Shown here one piece after another: positions 31,252 to 39,559 of a stretch of DNA of 64,000 nucleotides. A model generated the notes under the pieces. That model searched no databases. It was given only the letters and a program-made list of their open reading frames with translations, and had not been told where the DNA came from. Source of the stretch: Kineosporia rhizophila (lineage in GTDB: Bacteria > Actinomycetota > Actinomycetes > Actinomycetales > Kineosporiaceae); the NCBI RefSeq assembly GCF_021277265.1, contig NZ_JAJSOH010000009.1, positions 179,538 through 243,537 on the forward strand. The letters run 5' to 3'. The translations under genes and the position numbers were made by a program. How positions within the stretch are numbered: position 1 is the stretch's first letter; each line of letters begins with the position of its first letter.

Positions 31252-31354
31252 GACAGGTCTCCTTGAACGATCTTCGTCTGCGCGGCTCACAGCGTAGTGT
31301 GATCAAGCGCTCACAGTGCGGCTTGTCGGATGCTGGACGTGATTCGATGGGGGC

Positions 31355-32062
31355 GTGGAGCGCATCTGGCTGGACGTGCCGTTCGACGAGAAGGACCAGG
31401 CCAAGGCGGCGGGAGCGCGCTGGGACACGGGCCGCCGGTCCTGGTACGCGCCGCGGCCCGGGATGGGCGAGCTGGAACGCTGGACAGCGGCCGAACCGCT
31501 GCCCGACCTGCTGCCCGGCGAGGACCGCTCGCTGGGGGCCGGGCTGTTCGTCGACATGGTGCCCTCGACCTGCTGGTTCACCAATGTGCGCTCGTGCGTG
31601 AGCCCGCGCGACTGGGAGCGGATCCGCCGCATGGTCACGGCCCGCGCCGGTCAGCGCTGCGAGACCTGCGGTGCCCCGGAGGACCGGAGCCGGCGACGCT
31701 GGCTCGAGGTGCACGAGCGCTGGACGTACGACGAGCCCACCCGGGTGCAGCGCCTCGGCCGGCTGATCTGCCTGTGCAGCGACTGCCACACGACCACCCA
31801 CTACGGCCTGGCCGGGATCCGGGGCCGGGCCTCCGAGGCCCGTGCGCACCTGCAGAAGGTGATGGGGCTGAGCGCCAGTGACGTGGGCATCCTGATCGAG
31901 GTGGCCACCGAGCAGTACTACCGGCGCTCCAGTCACCCCTGGGAGCTGGACCTTTCGATCCTGACCGACACCGGCGTCACGGTGACGCCGCCGCCCAGCG
32001 CCGAAGATCGGCCGGCCGCGGCCCGGGAAGGGCTGTACCGGTCCTTCAGGGGGCCGAGATGA
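31355..32062 (+). CDS. DUF5710-HNH domain protein, putative nuclease
   Basis: A 235-residue protein starting at GTG. Residues 1-35 match the DUF5710 pattern (VPFDEKDQAKAAGARWDTGR, then SWYAPRP), often found in mobile or DNA-processing proteins. Residues about 100-155 form an HNH-type module: CETCGAP, then LEVHERWTYDE, then LICLCSDCHTTTHYG with two CxxC pairs and histidines. The combination suggests a zinc-bound nuclease. The last 17 bp overlap the convergent GGDEF-EAL gene. Substrate and role are unknown. Confidence 0.7.
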   Translation: MERIWLDVPFDEKDQAKAAGARWDTGRRSWYAPRPGMGELERWTAAEPLPDLLPGEDRSLGAGLFVDMVPSTCWFTNVRSCVSPRDWERIRRMVTARAGQRCETCGAPEDRSRRRWLEVHERWTYDEPTRVQRLGRLICLCSDCHTTTHYGLAGIRGRASEARAHLQKVMGLSASDVGILIEVATEQYYRRSSHPWELDLSILTDTGVTVTPPPSAEDRPAAAREGLYRSFRGPR

Positions 32063-34361
32063 GTTCCAGCCCGCGCCATTCCGCGCGCCAGCGGTCGAGG
32101 TCCTCGGCCGGCATCGGCCGGGCCAGCAGATAGCCCTGGGCCGTGTCGCAGCCGAAACTCACCAGCTTGACCAGGGTCTCGGGGTTCTCCACGCCCTCGG
32201 CGACGGTGGTCAGGCCCAGGTTGCGGCCGAGTTCGACCACGCTGCGCACGATCAGCTCCTCGCCCTCGTCCTGTTCCATCGCCTGGACGAACGAGCGGTC
32301 CACCTTGAGCTCGCTGATCGGCAGGCTGCGCAGCTGCTTGATGCTGGTGTAGCCGGCCCCGAAGTCGTCGATCGAGATGGTGATGCCCTGCGCGGCCAGG
32401 CGCTGCAGCAGCTGCTTGGCCCGGACCGGGTCGGCCATCAGGGCGCTCTCGGTCACCTCGAGCAGCAGCAGGGAGGCGTCCACCCCGTGCTTGGCCAGCA
32501 GGCTGCGCACGGTCCGGTCGAACTCGTCGTCGTGCAGGTTGCGGGCCGAGGTGTTCACCGCGATCCGCAGCGGGACCCCGGCGTCCATCCAGACCCGGGC
32601 CTGGGTGAGCGCCAGGTCCAGCACGTGCCGGGTGAGAGCCCCGATCAGGCCGGTGTTCTCGGCCAGTGGGATGAAGGCGTCCGGCGGCACCAGACCCCGT
32701 TCCGGGTGGCTCCAGCGCAGCAGGGCCTCGACCGAGTGCACCTCGCCGTCGGTGAGCGAGACCTTGGGCTGGTAGACCAGGTACAGCTCGCCGTTGCTGA
32801 GGGCCCGGCGCAGGTCGCCGAGCAGGGCCAGGCGCTGGGGGGTGTTCACGTCGTCGCGCGGGTCGTAGCCGGCCACCCCGGTGCTGCGGCCCTTGGCCAC
32901 GTACATCGCCACGTCGGCGCGCTGCAGCAGGCCCGCGGCCGAGTCCTCGCCGGCCGGGTCGGACACGGCCACACCGATGCTGGCCTCGACGTCCAGCTCG
33001 ACGCCCTCCACCACGAACGGCTCCTCCAGCGCGTCGTGCAGCTTCCAGGCCACCGCGCAGGCCCCGTTCAGATCGCTGACCTGGGGCAGGAGCACGGCGA
33101 ACTCGTCACCGCCGAGGCGGGCGACGGTGTCCACCCCGCGCAGCGCCCGCTCCAGGCTCCGGCCGACCTGGATCAGCAGCTCGTCGCCGTAGTGGTGGCC
33201 GAGGGTGTCGTTGATCTCCTTGAACCGGTCGAGGTCGAAGATCAGCAGGCCGACCCGGATCCCGTGCCGGGCGCCGTCGCGCAGCGCCTGCTGGGTGCGG
33301 TCGGTCAGCAGGGCCCGGTTCGGCAGGCCGGTGAGGTCGTCGTGCAGGGCGCGGCGGCGGATCTCGTTCTGCAGCTCCCGCTGCTGGGTGATGTCGTTGG
33401 CGGTCAGCAGTACCCCGGCCAGGTCGGGGACGGCGGTGTGGTCGCGCAGCGAGACCTCGTAGGTGCGCCACAGGCCCTCGTCGTCCTTCTCCCCGCTCTG
33501 GTGGGCGGCCGCCTGGATGCGTAGTTCGGTGCGCAGCACCCCGTCGCCCGGCCGCACGCTGACCAGGCTGGTCAGCAGCGTGCTGCGATCGGCCGGATGG
33601 ACCCGGCGCAGGACGCTGTCACCGGTTTCCGGATCGTCCGGCCGGACCTCCAGGACACGCGCGGCCGTGGGGGTCAGGAACGTGGTCGTGCCGTCCCGGC
33701 GGACCACGGCGATCAGGTTCGAGGACTCCTGGGCGATCAGCCGGTTGCGTTCGGCGATCCGCTCCTGCTGCTCCTGGAGCACCCGGCCCAGCCGGCGGCC
33801 GCTGCCGAGCAGCCCGATCATCACGGCGGCCGCCGCGAACGCCACCACCAGAGCACCGTCGCTCAGCCACCGGGCCCGAGTGGCGGCCGACCCGACCGAG
33901 TCGGTGAGCTCCTGAAGCCGGGTCAGCATGGTGTCCAGCATCGGGTCGGCCCCGGCCGAGTCGGTCTCGCCCAGTTCCCGCTCCACCACCCGGGCGTAGT
34001 CGTGGTGGGCGTACAGCAGTTCGTTCACCCGGTCCTGGTCCAGCCCCGGCCCGGACAGCTGCGAGATCTGCTGGGCAACGTCCTCCTGACTGTCCCGGGT
34101 CCAGGTCCGGGCGGCCTCCTCGGTCATCTGCCCGGCCCCGGTGCGCCAGCGGATCGCGTCCTGGGCGTGCACCGCGCTGGTGATCAGGGCCAGTTCCCGT
34201 TCGGCCGTGGCCCCCCGTTCGGCCGTGTACCCCAGCCAGAGTGTCGCGGCGGCCGTCACCAGCAGGACCAGCAGGGCGACCCGCACGGCTCGGCTGTACC
34301 TGCGCACCTGCTCCGGCCGGGGCGGCCCTGGGGGCCGGGCGCGACGCAGGGACAAGGGCAT
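32046..34361 (-). CDS. Membrane-anchored PAS-GGDEF-EAL cyclic-di-GMP protein
   Basis: About 771 residues. Two membrane helices (about residues 26-46 and 170-188) flank an extracytoplasmic helical sensor, a PAS domain follows (about 210-330), then GGDEF (DTVARLGGDEFAVLL) and EAL (SVEALLRW, DDFGAGYTSIKQL, KVDRSFV, EGVEN) domains. Both signatures are intact. A TTG start 17 codons upstream (34412) is possible but has no ribosome site. It shares the PAS-GGDEF-EAL core with two other proteins here but has a helical four-helix-bundle-like input. Confidence 0.92.
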   Translation of the reverse strand: MPLSLRRARPPGPPRPEQVRRYSRAVRVALLVLLVTAAATLWLGYTAERGATAERELALITSAVHAQDAIRWRTGAGQMTEEAARTWTRDSQEDVAQQISQLSGPGLDQDRVNELLYAHHDYARVVERELGETDSAGADPMLDTMLTRLQELTDSVGSAATRARWLSDGALVVAFAAAAVMIGLLGSGRRLGRVLQEQQERIAERNRLIAQESSNLIAVVRRDGTTTFLTPTAARVLEVRPDDPETGDSVLRRVHPADRSTLLTSLVSVRPGDGVLRTELRIQAAAHQSGEKDDEGLWRTYEVSLRDHTAVPDLAGVLLTANDITQQRELQNEIRRRALHDDLTGLPNRALLTDRTQQALRDGARHGIRVGLLIFDLDRFKEINDTLGHHYGDELLIQVGRSLERALRGVDTVARLGGDEFAVLLPQVSDLNGACAVAWKLHDALEEPFVVEGVELDVEASIGVAVSDPAGEDSAAGLLQRADVAMYVAKGRSTGVAGYDPRDDVNTPQRLALLGDLRRALSNGELYLVYQPKVSLTDGEVHSVEALLRWSHPERGLVPPDAFIPLAENTGLIGALTRHVLDLALTQARVWMDAGVPLRIAVNTSARNLHDDEFDRTVRSLLAKHGVDASLLLLEVTESALMADPVRAKQLLQRLAAQGITISIDDFGAGYTSIKQLRSLPISELKVDRSFVQAMEQDEGEELIVRSVVELGRNLGLTTVAEGVENPETLVKLVSFGCDTAQGYLLARPMPAEDLDRWRAEWRGLELISAP

Positions 34362-34457
34362 GTCGTGGGTTTCGGCGGACGCGGCGCACCAGTCAAGCTC
34401 TGATACCGACAAGCTTTGGGTACTGGTAACCCCCGGGCGTCTGACGGCCTCCGTGGG

Positions 34458-35159
34458 ATGTCACCGATAATCGGGTTTGTGGCGTCCCCCTTGATGATCG
34501 CGCACCGCACCCCGGCCGACCGGACGAGCTGCGAGGCCCTGGTGGCATCCGGCGCGAACGTGTTCGAAGTGGACCTGATGCTGGCCGCCGACGACGAGAT
34601 CGTGCTCTCGCACGACATCCCGTTCCTGACCAGCGTGCCCTGGTTGCGGCACGACGGACTGCGGTTCATGTTCGGCCGGCACCCGGTGGGCCCGCCGCTG
34701 GCGGCGGTCGCCGAGCTGCTCCCGTCCGGGGTGGAGATGCTGCTGGACCTGAAGTGCGACCGCGGCACCGAGGCGTTCCGGCTGGTGCGCAAGCTGCTGA
34801 CGCTCGGCCTGGACCCGGCCCGGTGCTACGTGAGCAGCAAGAACTGGCGTTCGATGGAGGAGCTGGAGCGCGAGGGCTTCCGTACCTGGCGCAGCGTGGC
34901 GCACCCATGGGCTCTGAAGGGACTGCTTGAGGACGACGCGGCGCCCGGTTACGCGGTCACGGTCCGGCACCCGCTGCTCACCTCGGGACCGAACGGCACG
35001 ATCGAACGTCTGCAGCGCCTGGGCAAGGTGATGGCCTGGACGGTGAACGACCCGCAGCGGGCGGGCGAGCTGGTCGCGGCCGGGGTCGACGGGGTGACCT
35101 CCGACCTGCCGGCCGTGTTCAGCTCGATGAGCGCCGAGGTGACGCGCCGGGCCGGCTGA
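34458..35159 (+). CDS. Glycerophosphodiester phosphodiesterase
   Basis: A 233-residue protein with the GDPD barrel motifs: MIAHRTPADRTSC (catalytic His-Arg), NVFEVDLMLAADDEIVLSHD (metal-binding Glu-x-Asp and catalytic His), LLDLKCD, and the end VMAWTVNDPQRAGELVAAGV and GVTSDLP. It hydrolyses glycerophosphodiesters to glycerol-3-phosphate and an alcohol. No signal peptide is seen, so it is cytoplasmic. The start is uncertain among ATG 34458, GTG 34479 and ATG 34494. Confidence 0.88.
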   Translation: MSPIIGFVASPLMIAHRTPADRTSCEALVASGANVFEVDLMLAADDEIVLSHDIPFLTSVPWLRHDGLRFMFGRHPVGPPLAAVAELLPSGVEMLLDLKCDRGTEAFRLVRKLLTLGLDPARCYVSSKNWRSMEELEREGFRTWRSVAHPWALKGLLEDDAAPGYAVTVRHPLLTSGPNGTIERLQRLGKVMAWTVNDPQRAGELVAAGVDGVTSDLPAVFSSMSAEVTRRAG

Positions 35160-35162
35160 GGG

Positions 35163-35408
35163 TCACTTACGCCGGGCCTTGGTCTTGGCCGGCCGGTCCG
35201 GCTGCTTGCGCATCCGGACCTGCCCGAGGTTCTGCTCGTCGATCTTCTTGGCCTCGGACCAGGCCTTCCAGCCGCAGACCCCGAGCCAGAGCAGGCCGAT
35301 CACGAAACCCAGCAGGTTGCCGTGCATCGCGCCGAGGACGGCCCGGACGAAGCCAAGGAAACCCAGGACGGACCAGAAGATGATCCTCAGACGCTGTTCC
35401 TTGGTCAT
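35163..35408 (-). CDS. Small membrane protein with a basic tail
   Basis: An 81-residue protein with two hydrophobic helices (IIFWSVLGFLGFVRAVLG and LLGFVIGLLWLGVCGWKAW) and a lysine/arginine-rich C-terminus (RMRKQPDRPAKTKARRK). No family assigned. It sits 3 bp after the convergent GDPD gene. A perfect palindrome CACCGGCCGGTG (35430-35441) lies upstream of its start. Confidence 0.6.
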   Translation of the reverse strand: MTKEQRLRIIFWSVLGFLGFVRAVLGAMHGNLLGFVIGLLWLGVCGWKAWSEAKKIDEQNLGQVRMRKQPDRPAKTKARRK

Positions 35409-35456
35409 GCCGTCAATCTACCTGCTGGTCACCGGCCGGTGGCAGTCACGATCCGG

Positions 35457-35687
35457 TCACCGCCGGCCGTAGCGCTCCCGGTCGAGCTTGCTCGGGGCCG
35501 CCTTCTTGGCCCGTTCGCGCATCACCATGACCACGGCGATCGCACCGCCGCACCAGGCTCCCAGCAGGCCGCCGGAGACTGTGCTGTTGATTTCGGTCAG
35601 CACCGTGACCACGACCAGAACCGCCAGAACGGCCAGCCAGACCGCGATCGCGATCCGCACCCGCGGGGTCAGCTTGAACTCGCCCAT
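35457..35687 (-). CDS. Small membrane protein
   Basis: A 76-residue protein with two hydrophobic segments (about residues 11-28 and 35-55) and a basic end (RAKKAAPSKLDRERYGRR). Starts at ATG 35687 or 35693 are both possible; neither has a clear ribosome site. It follows the DUF1275 gene by 10 bp in the same direction and may be coupled to it. Unknown function. Confidence 0.6.
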   Translation of the reverse strand: MGEFKLTPRVRIAIAVWLAVLAVLVVVTVLTEINSTVSGGLLGAWCGGAIAVVMVMRERAKKAAPSKLDRERYGRR

Positions 35688-35697
35688 GAGCATCAAT

Positions 35698-36429
35698 CTA
35701 GCGGGGCGCCTGACCGTGTCGGCGGGTCGTCCACACGCCCAGGCCCAGAGCCAGGGCCACCCCGCCCAGTTGCAGCGCCGGCACGAGCCCCTCGGCCCAC
35801 TCCAGGAGGGCGGCGGCCACGGCGGCGCCGACCACCAGGGCGATGAGCAGGGTGCCGCTGTGCGAGACATCCTTTAGAGGACGTCCGGAGGCCAGTCGGA
35901 CGACCAGAGTCGTCAGGGTGCCGGTCATGTAGGTCGTGGACAGGCCGGACACCCCGAAGCGCGTGATCGCACTGCTCTGCAGGCCCAGGGCGAACGAGTT
36001 CAGCGCCAGCAGGGCGGCCATCAGCAGACCCTCCGGGTGGTTGCCGCTGCCCCAGTAGAAGCCGGCGTAGACCGCGAGGACCACGAGTTCCACCAGCAGG
36101 GCCCGGTTCACCGCCGCCGGCCAGACCGGGTCGGCCGCCGAGGAGGTGCCGGCCACCCGCGTGCCGATCGCCGCACCGGCCACGAAGGCGGCGATGGCGG
36201 CCAGGGCGTGGGCCCAGACGTCCGCTTCGCCGTGGGCCAGACCGGTGCCGAAGAGCACCAGGTTGCCGGTCATCACGCTGGTGAAGGTGCCGCCCAGGGC
36301 GAGGAAGCCGATCGCGTCGGTAGCACCGCTCACGAAGGCGAGCACCACCGCAGCCCGGTCGCGGGCCCGCCCGGCCGCCACCCGTCCATCGTTCTGCTCC
36401 GCGGCCTGCTCGTCCTGCTGAGCAACCAT
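35698..36429 (-). CDS. DUF1275/YoaK-family membrane protein
   Basis: A 243-residue protein with six predicted membrane helices and the family landmarks FVSGATDAIGFLALGGTFTS, VMTGNLVLFG, AGAAIGTRVAG and STTYMTGTLTTLV. The function of the family is unknown. ATG 36429 has GGAGG seven bases upstream, which rules out a start 14 codons earlier. An inverted repeat CAATCA-N5-TGATTG lies just upstream (36450-36466). Confidence 0.87.
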   Translation of the reverse strand: MVAQQDEQAAEQNDGRVAAGRARDRAAVVLAFVSGATDAIGFLALGGTFTSVMTGNLVLFGTGLAHGEADVWAHALAAIAAFVAGAAIGTRVAGTSSAADPVWPAAVNRALLVELVVLAVYAGFYWGSGNHPEGLLMAALLALNSFALGLQSSAITRFGVSGLSTTYMTGTLTTLVVRLASGRPLKDVSHSGTLLIALVVGAAVAAALLEWAEGLVPALQLGGVALALGLGVWTTRRHGQAPR

Positions 36430-36449
36430 GCCGACGCCTCCTTGGGATC

Positions 36450-36466
36450 CAATCAACGTCTGATTG
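36450..36466. promoter_or_regulatory. Operator-like inverted repeat upstream of the DUF1275 gene
   Basis: CAATCA-ACGTC-TGATTG has perfect 6-bp arms, starts 21 bases upstream of the DUF1275 start codon and is AT-rich against a GC-rich background. The size suits a MarR- or TetR-type dimer; no such gene is adjacent. Confidence 0.45.
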
Positions 36467-36489
36467 TGCACGATCCTGAGGAGCGGCGG

Positions 36490-37446
36490 TCAGGCGCCTC
36501 GCAGGGCCTGCAACAGGTCTGCACGCCAGATCTGGGTGGCGGGGTCGAACACGCCGAAGTCGGTGGCGAAGTCCCAGTGCACCCAGCCCAGGCCGAGCCG
36601 CTCGCACTCCGAGCGCACCCAGCCGGTCCAGGCCACGCGGTCGGCCCAAGGAGCCTTCTCGTAGGCGCCGAACTCGCCGATCACCACCGGTAGGCCATGG
36701 TCGGCGGCCCAGGCGGCGGCCCGGGACAGATCGTTGGTGACGGCCCGCCGGTCGCGCTCGGCGTCGTCCCAGTGCGGCCCGCCCGGCCAGCCGTTGCCGC
36801 GCGCGTTCGACTCCCCGCCCAGCCAGCGGGTACCGGCCCAGGCGTCGGCGCCCTCTTCCCAGTGGGCCGACTGGTGGGTGAAGGCGAACGGCTCGTAGTA
36901 GTGCAGGGTGGCGACCAGGTGCTCGTCGCGCGGCACGTCCAGCTCCAGCAGGCCGGCCGGCGTGCCGGCCCGGGCACCCGAGACGATGACCGGCCGCGAC
37001 CCGTCCTCGGTTCGAACTGCCTCCAGAACCTTTGGCAGCAGGGAGTTCCAGCCGCTCGGCGTGAGCGCGTCGCGGGGTTCGTTCAGCAGGTCGAAGGCCA
37101 AGCGGGCGTCGGGCTGGTCCGCGAACCCACGGGCCAGGTGCGCCCACAGCCCCACCAGCTTCTGGGCCGCGCCCGGCTCGCCCTGCATCAGCCCGTCGGC
37201 ATGGTGCATCGAGAGCACCACGGCCAGATTGCGGGCCAGCGCCTGCTCGGTGATCGAGCGCACCACCTCGTCGAGGCTGCCCAGGGGTTCGTCCCACCAC
37301 CGCACCGGCAGGCGCACGCAGTCGAAACCCGCCGCCGCTATGGCGTCGAGGTGCTCCGGCCGCAGCTCCCAGCCCGGCCGGACCCCCTCCCGCAGGTCCA
37401 GCAGACCGCCCAGATTGACTCCACGAACCTGCCCCCATGCATGCAC
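36490..37446 (-). CDS. GH5-like glycoside hydrolase without signal peptide
   Basis: A 318-residue (beta/alpha)8 enzyme. GH5 landmarks are RGVNLGGLLDL near the start, GFDCVRLPVRWW, VVLSMHHADG, LLNEPRD with the acid/base Glu, ATLHYYEPF, and PVVIGEFGAYE with the nucleophile Glu. Substrate could be beta-glucan, cellulose or mannan fragments. No signal peptide is present, so it works in the cytoplasm or is released otherwise. The GTG at 37446 fits the family start; upstream in-frame residues are unlike coding sequence. Confidence 0.85.
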   Translation of the reverse strand: MHAWGQVRGVNLGGLLDLREGVRPGWELRPEHLDAIAAAGFDCVRLPVRWWDEPLGSLDEVVRSITEQALARNLAVVLSMHHADGLMQGEPGAAQKLVGLWAHLARGFADQPDARLAFDLLNEPRDALTPSGWNSLLPKVLEAVRTEDGSRPVIVSGARAGTPAGLLELDVPRDEHLVATLHYYEPFAFTHQSAHWEEGADAWAGTRWLGGESNARGNGWPGGPHWDDAERDRRAVTNDLSRAAAWAADHGLPVVIGEFGAYEKAPWADRVAWTGWVRSECERLGLGWVHWDFATDFGVFDPATQIWRADLLQALRGA

Positions 37447-37511
37447 AACCGCGACAATACGGTCGGCACACACGGATGGCGAGGTTCCGGATCTGGGGTG
37501 AGGATCGGCGG

Positions 37512-38930
37512 GTGACCGAATCCCCGCAGTCACCGACCATTTTTGTCCTGTTCGGTGCCACCGGCGACCTTGCCGCCCGGATGGTGCTGCCCGCCTTCTA
37601 CACCCTCGCGCAGAAGAATCTGCTGCCGCCGCAGTGGCGCCTGATCGGCAACGGCCGGGGCGACGTGGCGCACGAGGACTTCCGCAAGGACGTGCGCGCC
37701 GCCCTCGACGAGTACGGCCCGGAGGTGGACGAGGCCTCCTGGGACGAGTTCGCCGGGCGCCTGCTGTTCGCCGGGGGCGGGTTCGACGAGACCGGCCCGG
37801 GCAGCCTGCTCGACGTGATCCGCGACGTCGAGGACGAGCTGGACGACACCGCCGAGCCGGACTTCGTGCACTACCTGGCCATCCCGCCCAAGGCCTTCGA
37901 GTCCACCGCCCGGGCGCTGAAGAAGCACGGGCTCAGCGACCGGGCCCGGGTGGTGTTCGAGAAGCCCTACGGCACCTCGCCCGACGACTTCCGGCAGCTC
38001 GACTCGGTGGTCCACGAGATCCTCGACGAGGAGCAGGTCTTCCGGATCGACCACTTCCTGGGCAAGGAGGCCACCCAGAACCTGCACGTGCTGCGGTTCG
38101 CCAACCAGACCATGGCCGGGATCTGGCACCGCGAGCACGTGGCCGCGGTGCAGATCGACGTGCCGGAGACGCTGGACGTGGCCAACCGGGCGGAGTTCTA
38201 CGACGCCACCGGCGCCCTGATGGACATGGTGGTCACCCACCTGATCCAGGTCGCCGCCGAGGTGGCGATGGAACCGCCGCTCAGCCTGGGGGCCGACGAC
38301 CTGCAGCAGGCCCGCGAGTCGGTGATCGCGGCGTTCCGGCCGCTGAAGCCCGAAGAGGTGGTGCTCGGCCAGTTCGAGGGCTACCGCGAGATCGAGGGGG
38401 TGGCCGACGACTCGCAGACCGACACGTTCTGCGCGGTCCGCCTCTGGGTCGACACCGACCGCTGGCACGGCGTGCCGTTCCTGCTGCGCACCGGCAAGAA
38501 GCTGGGGATCAGCGAGCAGCGGGTGAGCCTGGTCCTGCGGCCGGTCGAGGGCCCGCTGCCTGCTCCGGAGCAGCCCAGCACGATCGACCTGTCCCTGGCC
38601 GGGGCCGGTTCGCTCGAGGCCGGTTTCGTGCTGAAGCGCCCGGGCGAGGGGCTGAAGCTGGCCCAGGTGCGGCAGCGGCTGGAACTGCAGGACGTGCAGG
38701 ACGCGGATCCGTTGCCGCCCTACGTGGCGCTGCTGTACGACGTGCTCACCGGCGACCGTTCGCTCTTCACCGGCAGCACCGGGCTGGAGCACGCCTGGCG
38801 GGTGGTCGACCCGATCCTGCGGGACCGGCCGCAGCCGCAGCCCTACGCCCCCGGCAGCATGGGGCCGGAGGCCGCGGACGAGCTGGCCGCCCCCTACGGC
38901 TGGCGGTCAGGCGAGCACCGAGACGACTGA
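37512..38930 (+). CDS. zwf: Glucose-6-phosphate dehydrogenase
   Basis: A 472-residue protein starting at GTG behind GAGGATCGG. It has the NADP-binding FVLFGATGDLAARMVLPAF, the active-site EKPYGTSPDDF and RIDHFLGKEATQNLHVLRFA, and the C-terminal beta domain (PFLLRTGKKLGISEQRVSLV). It oxidises glucose-6-phosphate to the lactone and starts the pentose phosphate pathway. It stands alone, not with tal/tkt/opcA, so it may be a second isoenzyme. Its end overlaps a convergent gene by 24 bp. Confidence 0.92.
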   Translation: MTESPQSPTIFVLFGATGDLAARMVLPAFYTLAQKNLLPPQWRLIGNGRGDVAHEDFRKDVRAALDEYGPEVDEASWDEFAGRLLFAGGGFDETGPGSLLDVIRDVEDELDDTAEPDFVHYLAIPPKAFESTARALKKHGLSDRARVVFEKPYGTSPDDFRQLDSVVHEILDEEQVFRIDHFLGKEATQNLHVLRFANQTMAGIWHREHVAAVQIDVPETLDVANRAEFYDATGALMDMVVTHLIQVAAEVAMEPPLSLGADDLQQARESVIAAFRPLKPEEVVLGQFEGYREIEGVADDSQTDTFCAVRLWVDTDRWHGVPFLLRTGKKLGISEQRVSLVLRPVEGPLPAPEQPSTIDLSLAGAGSLEAGFVLKRPGEGLKLAQVRQRLELQDVQDADPLPPYVALLYDVLTGDRSLFTGSTGLEHAWRVVDPILRDRPQPQPYAPGSMGPEAADELAAPYGWRSGEHRDD

Positions 38931-39479
38931 CACGGCGAGCGAGGTGTCCGGCTCCAGACCGGCGACGGTGACCGGAGCCGGACCCTCCAGCCGGAACTCC
39001 GGCGCCGGGCCGAGCACGAGCTGGCGCTGCCAGACCGCGGTGAGCGAGCCCGTCTCCACCCGGGCCTCCAGGTCGGAGAACAGCTCCGCGTAGCTCACTC
39101 CGGCGCGCTTGCGCCCCCAGCCCACCCAGGCACCTTCCACCGGGGGAGCGGTGCCGGCGCGCAGCCCGTAGAGCCCGCCGGTGCCGTCGAGCACCGCGCC
39201 GGCCAGGGCGTCGTGCCGTTCGAGGCGCGTCTCGTCCACCGCGGCCTCGGCGAGCACGCCCAGCGAGGCGTAGCCGTCGATCAGGTACCAGTCTTCGTAA
39301 CCCGGGGTGCTCTGCCAGGGCAGGGGCGGCACCCGCAGGGTGTACGAGGCCAGGTAGCCCGGGACCTGCCCGGCGCCCAGCATGGCCAGGCGCTCGTGGA
39401 AGAGCGCCAGGTCACGCTCGTAACCCTCGGGCGAGATGCCGTTCTGCGGGCGGTGCCAGAAGGTGTACGACAGCGTCAC
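38907..39479 (-). CDS. Conserved-looking hypothetical protein
   Basis: A 190-residue protein starting at GTG with GGGGAGA seven bases upstream. Residues 1-70 (MTLSYTFWHRPQNGISPEGY, YLASYTLRVPPLPW) and 80-150 (WYLIDGYASLGVLAEAAVDE, WGRKRAGVSYAELFSDLEAR) are rich in aromatic residues; the C-terminal part is beta-rich. No family recognised. It is convergent with the G6PD gene (24-bp overlap). Confidence 0.7.
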   Translation of the reverse strand: MTLSYTFWHRPQNGISPEGYERDLALFHERLAMLGAGQVPGYLASYTLRVPPLPWQSTPGYEDWYLIDGYASLGVLAEAAVDETRLERHDALAGAVLDGTGGLYGLRAGTAPPVEGAWVGWGRKRAGVSYAELFSDLEARVETGSLTAVWQRQLVLGPAPEFRLEGPAPVTVAGLEPDTSLAVSVVSVLA

Positions 39480-39559
39480 TCGCGGTCTCCCCAAGGTCTC
39501 ACCGAACAATTGGGGACGATTGTCGCGGACCCGGGACGGACGTCCATAGTTTGTTTTTC

